Shown here: positions 17,534-24,627 of the stretch, piece after piece
Numbering within the stretch: position 1 is the first letter of the stretch
Layout: each line of letters begins with the position of its first letter
Assembly (NCBI GenBank): GCA_043101845.1
Contig: JBICHN010000007.1
Span: 62,001-126,000 of the forward strand
Origin: JBICHN01 sp043101845
Lineage (GTDB): Bacteria > Planctomycetota > Phycisphaerae > Phycisphaerales > UBA5793
Length of the DNA: 64,000 bases
Reading direction: 5' to 3'
Notes under the pieces: generated by a model
Databases searched by the model: none
The model's input: the letters and a program-made list of their open reading frames with translations, nothing else
Told to the model about the DNA's origin: nothing
Position numbers and translations under genes: made by a program

Positions 17534-19273
17534 ATGATGATGTCACGCGCGTGGGCGCGATCGCGACCGACGTTCATCGCTCTTGCCTCATTCCTCTTCG
17601 TTCTCACCCAGTTCGAATCGACCCTCCTCGCCCAAGAGTGCGATCCCTACATCCACTGGGCCGTGCGCAGCTCCCTGCGCGACGACATGCGACCGCTCCC
17701 GGGCCAGTACGAGCTCTATTACACGATGGAGCACTCGATGGACCTGAGCGGCCTCCCCATCAGCCGCGACATCATCGATGTCCCCGAAGCCGCGTTCCGC
17801 ATCGCGAACTGTGACCCCTCCGTCGCCATGTGGAGCGAGGCCGATTACAACACCTACCCCGAGCACGGCCTCCACGAGATCTTCGACGGCCTGCCCGGCG
17901 CCCCCGACTACGCGAACTGGGTCGAGAACCGCGACCTCTTCCTCGCCGAGTACTATTCGCAGGTCCAGTGCCTCGTCGAGCACCTCGTCCCCGTCGGCGG
18001 GGCCTACGACAAGCTCGTCATCGACTGGGAAACCTGGAGCCCGCTCTGGAGCGCCGAGGGCAACCTCAACAATGGCGAGCAGGAGAACTGGCGCGAATGC
18101 GTCCGCGCGATCAACGACCGCGCCATCGGCGGCTGGGACGATCAGTTCCTCACCGAAATCGTCCGCTACATCCCCGGCGTGAGCATTTTTGACACGCTCG
18201 GCACGCAGGATTTCACCGACCTCGAAATCGTCGACCCCGATGTCGCCGAAGACCTGCTCAAGACCTCCTGGGAGCACTACGCCCGCGAGTTCTACACCGA
18301 CTCCGTCAATCAATTCAAAATGAACCGACCTGAACTCAAGGTCGGTTTCTATTTCCGGCCGATGCGCGGCGGCATCATCGTCACCGAGCACACCCGCCAG
18401 CTCAACGATCAGCTCTCGTGGTTGTGGGAAATCGTCGACATCTTCTCGCCCGGCTGGTACGCCACGCGCTGGGCCTGGGACGAGCGCGCCCGTCTGCCCG
18501 AGCCGCCCGTCGACATGGAAGACTGCCCCGGCTACCAGTGCTTCAGCACCATCCACTATCGCGACTACCGCGACTTCTACCGCACGAACATCGATGAACT
18601 CCTCCGCCTCAAGTTCCAGTACGGGTCGGAAGACACGCTCCTCATTCCCTTCGTGACCTGGAACTACGGCAAGGCGCTCTCCGAGCCCGGCGATGGGTGC
18701 TGCGAGGAGTACAAGCGCTCGTTCCTCAACTCGATCAATCTCGAGGAACAGCTCGTCATCCCGTACCAGTATGTCTCGAGCCGCTACGGCATCGGGCTCG
18801 ACGGCCTCGCCGTCTGGGGATACTTCCCCGAAGACACCGAGGCGTATCGACGCAGCATCGAGTGCGAACTCAACACCCGCTGGACGGACATCTTCATCGA
18901 GGCCGGCATCTGCTCGAACGGCGGCGGGTCGATGGCGCAGGGCGACTGCCTCACGCTCATCAACCCGATTCGCGATTCCGGCGGACCGAACCGCTACACC
19001 TTCAGCGTCCTCGGCGCCGAAGAGGGCGCCCGCGTCCTCATCTACTGGGGTCGCGTCGACGGGCTCACCCCCGTCCCGCTCTGCCCGCTCACGAACATCC
19101 GCATCGGTCTCGCGCTGCCCATCGTGAGCGAAGCCCTCGTCGCGACGACCACCGGTCAGGCGACCGTCACCGTCGACGCGCCGGTGAGCATCAGCGGCAA
19201 ATCACTCCGCTTCCAGGCGGTCGAGCTCGGCTCATGCCGCCTCTCGAATGTAATGCGCCACACCTTCCGCTGA
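17534..19273 (+). CDS. Secreted GH56 (hyaluronidase)-like protein
   Basis: 579 residues; the start MMMSRAWARSR at 17534 has AGGAG upstream, followed by a signal peptide ending near LLAQ. The segment KLVIDWETWSPLW (Asp164, Glu166) matches the catalytic (V/I)DWEEWRPLW motif of family GH56 hyaluronidases, where the Asp/Glu pair acts with the substrate N-acetyl group. Further agreement: HTRQLNDQLSWLWEIVD followed by FSPGWY (GH56: NDQL.WLW...(F)PS.Y), PFVTWNYG and SSRYGIGLDGLAVWGYFP (GH56: LGA.G.V.WG). The C-terminal ~110 residues form a domain similar in layout to the tail of the HAF protein at 14072. Bacterial GH56 members are rare, so activity on hyaluronan is inference. Even-numbered cysteines fit an exported protein. 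Confidence 0.65.
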   Translation: MMMSRAWARSRPTFIALASFLFVLTQFESTLLAQECDPYIHWAVRSSLRDDMRPLPGQYELYYTMEHSMDLSGLPISRDIIDVPEAAFRIANCDPSVAMWSEADYNTYPEHGLHEIFDGLPGAPDYANWVENRDLFLAEYYSQVQCLVEHLVPVGGAYDKLVIDWETWSPLWSAEGNLNNGEQENWRECVRAINDRAIGGWDDQFLTEIVRYIPGVSIFDTLGTQDFTDLEIVDPDVAEDLLKTSWEHYAREFYTDSVNQFKMNRPELKVGFYFRPMRGGIIVTEHTRQLNDQLSWLWEIVDIFSPGWYATRWAWDERARLPEPPVDMEDCPGYQCFSTIHYRDYRDFYRTNIDELLRLKFQYGSEDTLLIPFVTWNYGKALSEPGDGCCEEYKRSFLNSINLEEQLVIPYQYVSSRYGIGLDGLAVWGYFPEDTEAYRRSIECELNTRWTDIFIEAGICSNGGGSMAQGDCLTLINPIRDSGGPNRYTFSVLGAEEGARVLIYWGRVDGLTPVPLCPLTNIRIGLALPIVSEALVATTTGQATVTVDAPVSISGKSLRFQAVELGSCRLSNVMRHTFR

Positions 19274-19349
19274 TCGACCGACGACATTTTGTCATTCACC
19301 CTTCGCCCGCGGCGTCGCAGGTTCTCGAAATCGAGTACCATGCGACGCC

Positions 19350-20171
19350 GTGGGCTTTTTAACCGAAGCCATCGCCGATCTCGAACGCGACTGGCTCGGC
19401 GTCGCCCGGCCGGCGCCCGCCGCCGTCCTCGCCGAATCCGGCTGGTCGCCCGACCGCCCCGCGCCGCCCGGCGTCGACTTCTGTCCGAAGTGCGGCGGGT
19501 CGGTCGGAGCGGGGGAGTACCGCGCCTCCCCGGCGCCCGCCGGCTGTCGCGAGTGCCGCGCGCGACGCTTCCCCTGGAACGAAGTCGTCCGCCTCGGCGC
19601 CTATCGCGATCCGTTGCGCGGCTGGGTGCACGCGATCAAGTTCACGAAGTGGGACGCCATGGGCCGCGCGCTCGGACGACGGCTCGGCGAATCCGTGCGC
19701 GAAGCGCAACTGGCGAACGCGAACGCGCCCGCGAAGAATTCAGAAGCAGTGGGGGCGCCTCGCGCCGCGATCGACCTCGTCATCCCCATGCCGTCGACCT
19801 GGCGCCGCCGCGCCCGGCGCGGCGTCGATCACGCCGCCGTCATCGCCTCCGGCGTCGCGCGCGAACTCGACGCGCCCGTCTGTCAGGCGCTCCAGCGCCT
19901 CGCCCGCCCGCCCCAGTGGACCGTTCCGCCATCGCGCCGGCGCGACAATGTCCGCCGCTCGATCCGCCCGCGGCGAATCGCCGCCTCGCTCGTGCGCGAC
20001 GCCCGCCTCGTCCTCGTCGACGATGTGACGACGAGCCGCTCGACGCTCATCGAAGCCGCCCGCGTCCTCCGCGCCCTCGGCGCCGCGTCGATCACCGTCG
20101 CCATCCTCGCCGCCGCCGACCCACCCGGCCGCCGCGCCCGAACAACTTCGCCGGGAAATCCCGAGCGATAA
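19350..20171 (+). CDS. ComF-type phosphoribosyltransferase
   Basis: 273 residues from a GTG at 19350. An N-terminal zinc-knuckle (CPKCGG ... CREC) precedes a core with LGAYRDPLRGWVHAIKFTKW, DLVIPMPSTWRRRARRGVDHA and the PRPP-binding loop ARLVLVDDVTTSRSTL, in the order of ComF/GntX proteins. In competent bacteria ComF takes part in DNA uptake; in others the family's role is unclear. The protein is somewhat longer than the usual 220-240 residues owing to an Ala-rich insert near residues 110-130. No ribosome-binding site is obvious. Confidence 0.85.
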   Translation: MGFLTEAIADLERDWLGVARPAPAAVLAESGWSPDRPAPPGVDFCPKCGGSVGAGEYRASPAPAGCRECRARRFPWNEVVRLGAYRDPLRGWVHAIKFTKWDAMGRALGRRLGESVREAQLANANAPAKNSEAVGAPRAAIDLVIPMPSTWRRRARRGVDHAAVIASGVARELDAPVCQALQRLARPPQWTVPPSRRRDNVRRSIRPRRIAASLVRDARLVLVDDVTTSRSTLIEAARVLRALGAASITVAILAAADPPGRRARTTSPGNPER

Positions 20172-20307
20172 TGACCCGTCCAAAGCCCATTGAGCGCCCA
20201 CCAAGCCGGACTGGAGCCCGATGACGCAACGCGTCATCAGCGGAGGTCCGGTTCCGACGCCCACCCGCCGCCCCCACGCAAACCCCAGCCCCACCCAAAA
20301 AGAAAGA

Positions 20308-20331
20308 GAGGCGCGCCCACCGACGCGCCTC
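20308..20331 (-). terminator. Terminator-like hairpin, copy 1
   Basis: GAGGCGCG pairs with CGCGCCTC around CCCACCGA; on the minus strand the tail is CTCTTTCTTTTTGGG. Near-identical to the hairpin at 20478, and both are followed by CAAATCTC octamers (20338-20412). Confidence 0.65.
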
Positions 20332-20337
20332 CCCGAA

Positions 20338-20447
20338 ATCTCAAATCTCAAATCTCAAATCTCAAATTTCAGATCTCAATTCTCCGACCTCCGACCTCAG
20401 ATCTCAAATCAAACCCTCGGGTGGCACAGGCCTCCGCGCCTGTGCGA
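20338..20447. repeat. Octamer array and element E hairpin
   Basis: CAAATCTC octamers at 20338-20412 are followed at 20420-20447 by element E, a hairpin built on GGCACAGGC...GCCTGTGC; related copies lie near 22684, 30778 and (reverse) 53274. Confidence 0.8.
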
Positions 20448-20477
20448 AGCTCGAGCTTCCTCATCCAAAAGGAAAGA

Positions 20478-20501
20478 GAGGCGCGCCAACCGACGCGCCT
20501 C
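20478..20501 (-). terminator. Terminator of halogenase-like gene, copy 2
   Basis: GAGGCGCG / CGCGCCTC stem with loop CCAACCGA and minus-strand tail CTCTTTCCTTTTGG. It lies about 80 nt beyond the stop at 20582, with octamers and GCCTCC-type octamers (20510-20581) between. Confidence 0.7.
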
Positions 20502-20581
20502 CCTGAAACCTCAAATCTCAAATCAACTCAATCCGCCCGCGCCTCCACCCCTCCGTGCCTCCGCGCCTCCGTGCCTCCCCG

Positions 20582-21949
20582 TCACCCCTTCGCCGCCGCC
20601 GCCGCCGACTCCGCTGCGATCTCCTCGAGCTGCTCGCCCCAGGTCTTCTCGTTGTACCGGAACCGCGTCCGCAACATCTCGCCGTACTCGACGATCGCGT
20701 CCTTGTCCCACGCGATGAACACATCGATATACAACCGACGGAACCGCTCCTTCGTGTTCCCGAGCTTGAGGAACAAATCGATGAACTTCCGGTTGAAGTA
20801 AAGCTCCGCGAAGGTGTGAATGTGCGAGAGGATCCCCTTGAACTCCTCGACATACCACTTCTCATACTGCATGAGGTACTCCTTCGAGAGGTCGCCCTTC
20901 TCGAGTCCCTCATGACAGAGATCCGCAAGCTTGATGCCGCACGACTGCACGATGTTCAACCCCGCCGAGAAGATCGGATCGACGAACCCGCTCGCGTCGC
21001 CGAGCAGCACCCATCCATCCCCGACCTGCTCCGTCGCGTAGTAGTGGTACCCCTCGTACTCCGGCCCCTCCGCGTTCTTGCGCGGCGCCGGCTTGAGGCT
21101 CGTCACCCGCTTCGCGTTCTCGAGCGCATCCGCCACCTCCGGACGCATCAACACATACTTCTCGTAGAACTTGTCCGCCCCGAGCTCGACATACTCATCC
21201 CAGTGCTCGTCGCGGCTCGACACGAGACCGACTGACACGCGGTTACCCTTGAGCGGCGCCCACCAGATCCATCGATTCTCATCGAAGTAGATGTAGAAAT
21301 TCCCCTCGTCGATCCCGCTCTCGCGCTTCGCGCCTTCCCAGTGCGCAAAGGTCGCGAAGCTCTTGAGCCGCGACATCTCCTGCCGCAGCCCGAGCTTCCG
21401 ACCGAGGTAGTTCGCCCGCCCGCTCGCGTCGACCACGAGATGGCAGTTCACCTCGTGCGTCTCGCCGTGCCGCGTAAAGCGCACGCCGTTCATGCGCCCG
21501 TTCTCGTCATAGAGCACATCATCGACCCGCGCCTCTTCGAGCGCCGTCGCGCCCTTCTCCCGCGCCCAGTTGAGGAGGAACTCGTCGTACACCGCCCGGT
21601 CGAGCGTGTACACGAACGCCTGGCACGCCTCCTCATCGGGGAACACATCCTGCTCGAAATTGAACCGCGCCCCGCTCGACGCGACGAACTGTCCGCCCCA
21701 TTTCTGGATGAACATGTCGTCGAGCATTTCGCGCGTGAGTCCGAGCCGCGCCCAATTCCGCCAGATCGCGGTCGGCGCGATGATCTCGCCCACGACGAAC
21801 CGCGGGAACTTCGCGTACTCGAGCACGAGCACCGAGCGCCCATGCTCGGCGGCGATCGTCGCGAACGACGCGCCCGCCGGCCCGCCCCCGATGACGACGA
21901 AGTCGTAGAAATCCTTGAGTTCCGTTCCGTTCGGCTTCCTGGCGATCAT
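20582..21949 (-). CDS. FAD-dependent halogenase/geranylgeranyl-reductase-family oxidoreductase
   Basis: 455 residues from the ATG at 21949 with GAAGG upstream (the frame also opens at a GTG two codons earlier). The FAD-binding motif is VVIGGGPAGASFATIAAEHG near residues 17-36. The second flavin segment is DGWVLLGDASGFVDPIFSAG, typical of flavin-dependent halogenases and related monooxygenases. The segment RWIWWAPLKG sits where halogenases carry WxWxIP, but the spacing is not exact, so oxidation or reduction of a polyprenyl or aromatic substrate is equally possible. Ala-rich C-terminus. It is alone and reads away from the repeat region upstream. Confidence 0.8.
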   Translation of the reverse strand: MIARKPNGTELKDFYDFVVIGGGPAGASFATIAAEHGRSVLVLEYAKFPRFVVGEIIAPTAIWRNWARLGLTREMLDDMFIQKWGGQFVASSGARFNFEQDVFPDEEACQAFVYTLDRAVYDEFLLNWAREKGATALEEARVDDVLYDENGRMNGVRFTRHGETHEVNCHLVVDASGRANYLGRKLGLRQEMSRLKSFATFAHWEGAKRESGIDEGNFYIYFDENRWIWWAPLKGNRVSVGLVSSRDEHWDEYVELGADKFYEKYVLMRPEVADALENAKRVTSLKPAPRKNAEGPEYEGYHYYATEQVGDGWVLLGDASGFVDPIFSAGLNIVQSCGIKLADLCHEGLEKGDLSKEYLMQYEKWYVEEFKGILSHIHTFAELYFNRKFIDLFLKLGNTKERFRRLYIDVFIAWDKDAIVEYGEMLRTRFRYNEKTWGEQLEEIAAESAAAAAKG

Positions 21950-22429
21950 GGGCACAGATCCTTCGGCGAGAGTTCATAACGCGTCGTCGTCTGAGGAGGC
22001 AGAGCGACAAAGACCCATCCGTCCGACCGGCGCCCGCTTGAAACGAGGCGTCGGCGTGACTTGAACGGCTGATCTGGTTGTGCGCGAGAGTGATCTTCCT
22101 CCCCGCGCGCAAAGACCGCGGCCCCACGCGGTCATGCCACCAACCTCCACCTCCGACGAACTATTGCACACTTCCCCACAACAACGAGTCTGACCATCCA
22201 TACTAGGGATTCGAACCGACGAGACGACCACCACGGAAATCCCCGGCGCGAACGAACCCCAACCATCCCATGAACCCCTCGCCCGCCCGCCGAGATGCGG
22301 CTCGCGCGCGAAATGTGCCATGCGAGAGACGCATGAGCGATCGACCCGATCGCGATCCCGATTGAGCCGAACCCGCCACACGCCGCCCATCCGCCCGATA
22401 GCCCGCCCCCCAGCCCGAACCCCTCCACA

Positions 22430-22690
22430 CGCCGGAAATCACGCCGGAGATGGTAAAAGCTCGGCGTTCTCCGGATTCGACGCTCGAATCACACCGTCGC
22501 GTCCATACTCGCACCCATCGATCGAACGATCGCGCCCCTCCTCCACGCCGGAGATAAGCCCGGCGTTCTCCGGATTCGACGCTCGAATCACACCGTCGCG
22601 TCCACACTCGCACCCATCGATCGAACGATCGCGCCCCTCCTCCACACCGGAGAGAGTAAAAGCTCGGCGTTCTCCGGATTCGACCCTCCG
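22430..22690. repeat. Tandem 99/104-bp repeat carrying element D (reverse)
   Basis: Two nearly identical units start at 22467 and 22566, and a third start is truncated at 22670. Each contains TTCTCCGGATTCGACGCTCG at its beginning and the stretch CACCCATCGATCGAACGATC in the middle, and each ends with element D in reverse (CCGGAGA...TCTCCGG hairpin). Confidence 0.85.
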
Positions 22691-22805
22691 AGCCTGTGCG
22701 AAGCGCGCTCACACCGTCGGCGTAACGCGCGCCGGCCTCAACCGCACTCTCTTCCGTTCTCCAACTAATCGCGCCCGGGGTTTTCTCGGTCGTGCAACCC
22801 GGACA

Positions 22806-22833
22806 TTGCCACACAATCACCTTTCGATAAACT
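22806..22833 (+). promoter_or_regulatory. Candidate promoter for the dpdA-like operon
   Basis: TTGCCA and TAAACT separated by 16 bp, in an AT-richer stretch 58 nt upstream of the GTG start. Resembles sigma-70 -35/-10 elements only moderately. Confidence 0.3.
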
Positions 22834-22890
22834 ATCTCACGACTGCGGAGGGCGCACTCAATCTCATCGATTCCTGTCGCCGGAATTCAC

Positions 22891-24627
22891 GTGCGAAAAC
22901 GACTCGTCATTCTTGGCTGTTCTGCGACGAAGAAGCCCACACCGGGACCTCTTCCCGCGGTTGATCGCTATGACGGTCCGATGTATCGGGTACTGCGGTC
23001 CTTTCTTCGAAAACACCGCTGGCCCTCGGATCTCTCAGTGGCGGTCTTGTCTGCAGAACACGGACTCATCGGCGGATTGACGCCGATCGAGCCCTACGAC
23101 CGTCGAATGTCGGGAGACCGGGCCGCGGAGATTGCGCCGAAAGTCGCGAAGACACTCGAAGCTTGGAAGCCTCTGCATTCGCGCGTCGACCTGGTGCTTG
23201 GTCAGTCATATCTGCCTGCAATTGAGGCGACCGCAAGACAGTGTTGGCCAAGTACCACCTCGGTCGCAGGGGGTGGGATCGGCATGAAGCTCTCGTACCT
23301 GCGGAAAGAACTCCATCAGAAGGCTCAACCTGCCCATGCTCCGGATCCCGACGACTCCCCGCGAAAGCGGGGGCGTCCCGCCTACTTTCTCCCGGACTGG
23401 GATGACTTCGTAGACGCTGATTTCGACTTCGTGAGAGACCGATTCTCATCAAACGACCGTGTCTCCCGTCAGGAACTTCACTGCTCCCAACTTGTCGATT
23501 GCCTCGCCGATGGAATCCTCGTCAGCCTCGCACAGAGCACTACAGGGAAGGGGTTGCTGCGTTCACTGGAGGCGTCATCACCCGATTCCCTCGCGCCGAC
23601 ATCGGTGAAGAAACACTTTGGGCTGAATTCGAGGCAGTGGGCCTTCGGCGACTGCGGCGCATTCAGCTATGTCAACGAACACGAGCCGACGATAAGTATC
23701 GAGCAAGCCGTCACAATTTACGAGTTGTTCGGATTCGACCTCGGTGCCAGCATCGACCACATCCCGGTTCCAATTGTCATTCGCGAAGGAAAGCGCAGAA
23801 GACTGACCAGGGCGGAGCGTAAGGCACGCTTGGCGTTGACCGTTCGGAACGCGGATGCATTTATTTCTGAGTGGCGATACCGCGAATGCCGTTTTCATCC
23901 TGTCGGTGTCATTCAGGGCATCACGTCGGAGGACTACGCGAACTCCGTCTTCGCCTACAGCGAAATGGGGTATCGCCGGCTCGCGTTGGGTGGTCTTGTC
24001 CCGCGTTCGGATCGCGAGATTGTGGAGATCGTCACGGCCGTCACTGATGCGTTCAAGCAGCTCCGCGAGCGCCCATGGCTGCACCTCATGGGCGTGTATA
24101 GACCCGAGATTCAGTCACAACTTCGCGCCATGAAGGTCGATAGCTTCGACAGCGCCACCTACTTCCGCAAAGCATGGCTCCGCTCCGGCCAGAACTACCT
24201 CGGCGCCAACGGCCAGTGGTACGCCGCCATCCGCGTCCCACCCTCGCGCGACCCTCGCACCGCCAAACGCCTCAAGGCCTCTGGCAAGTCAGAGAAGAAG
24301 ATTCGCCAACTCGAACTCGCAGCCCTCCGCGCACTTCGTGGTTACGCCAGCGGCCGAGTCAAACGCGTCGACACCTGCCTCAAACACGTCATGGCCTATG
24401 ACAGCTTGCTCGACCGAGCTGAAGCCGAGCAGGTCTCATTCGCCGACAGCTACCGCCGCACGCTTGAAGATCGACCGTGGGAGAAGTGCAAGTGTGACAT
24501 CTGCAGGTCAATCGGCATTGATGCGCTGATCTTCCGCGGCCTGAACCGAAACAAGCGGCGGGGCGCGCACAATACGTTGAAACTCTACGAGAATCTCGGT
24601 TCGAGCCGTGGGACTCGACAACGATGA
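22891..24627 (+). CDS. DpdA-like TGT-family 7-deazaguanine DNA transglycosylase with N-terminal YaaA/DUF6884-like domain
   Basis: 578 residues from a GTG start. Residues 1-140 form a YaaA/DUF6884-like domain (VILGCSATKKPTPG, LSAEHGLIGGLTPIEPYD). Residues ~190-578 follow the tRNA-guanine transglycosylase barrel: FGDCGAFSYVNE (Asp254, like TGT DSGGFQ), GVIQGITSEDYANS (like GIVQGG), LALGGLVPRSD (like AIGGL), HLMGVYRPEIQ (like LMGVG) and VDSFDSATYFRKAW with the presumed nucleophile near Asp420. The zinc site CxCxxC (533/535/538) plus His560 is canonical for TGT. The SFDSATY wording and helicase/nuclease partners fit DpdA, which swaps guanine for preQ0-type bases in DNA, rather than queuosine TGT. 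The stop overlaps the helicase start by 4 nt. Codon use is AT-richer than the neighbourhood, suggesting transfer. Confidence 0.8.
   Translation: MRKRLVILGCSATKKPTPGPLPAVDRYDGPMYRVLRSFLRKHRWPSDLSVAVLSAEHGLIGGLTPIEPYDRRMSGDRAAEIAPKVAKTLEAWKPLHSRVDLVLGQSYLPAIEATARQCWPSTTSVAGGGIGMKLSYLRKELHQKAQPAHAPDPDDSPRKRGRPAYFLPDWDDFVDADFDFVRDRFSSNDRVSRQELHCSQLVDCLADGILVSLAQSTTGKGLLRSLEASSPDSLAPTSVKKHFGLNSRQWAFGDCGAFSYVNEHEPTISIEQAVTIYELFGFDLGASIDHIPVPIVIREGKRRRLTRAERKARLALTVRNADAFISEWRYRECRFHPVGVIQGITSEDYANSVFAYSEMGYRRLALGGLVPRSDREIVEIVTAVTDAFKQLRERPWLHLMGVYRPEIQSQLRAMKVDSFDSATYFRKAWLRSGQNYLGANGQWYAAIRVPPSRDPRTAKRLKASGKSEKKIRQLELAALRALRGYASGRVKRVDTCLKHVMAYDSLLDRAEAEQVSFADSYRRTLEDRPWEKCKCDICRSIGIDALIFRGLNRNKRRGAHNTLKLYENLGSSRGTRQR

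Larger units (their letters stand above)
21950..22890. other. Gene-free region with hairpin and tandem repeats
   Basis: About 940 bp between divergent genes. The open frames here are made of repeat DNA. It holds element D copies in reverse orientation (near 22430, 22545 and 22645), a tandem duplication of about 100 bp, and a partial element E near 22684. Confidence 0.6.

Noticed and set aside
22320..22890. Plus-strand frame of 214 codons and the opposite 205-codon frame
   Set aside because: Both are made of the 100-bp tandem repeats and element D; no ribosome-binding site or family features.
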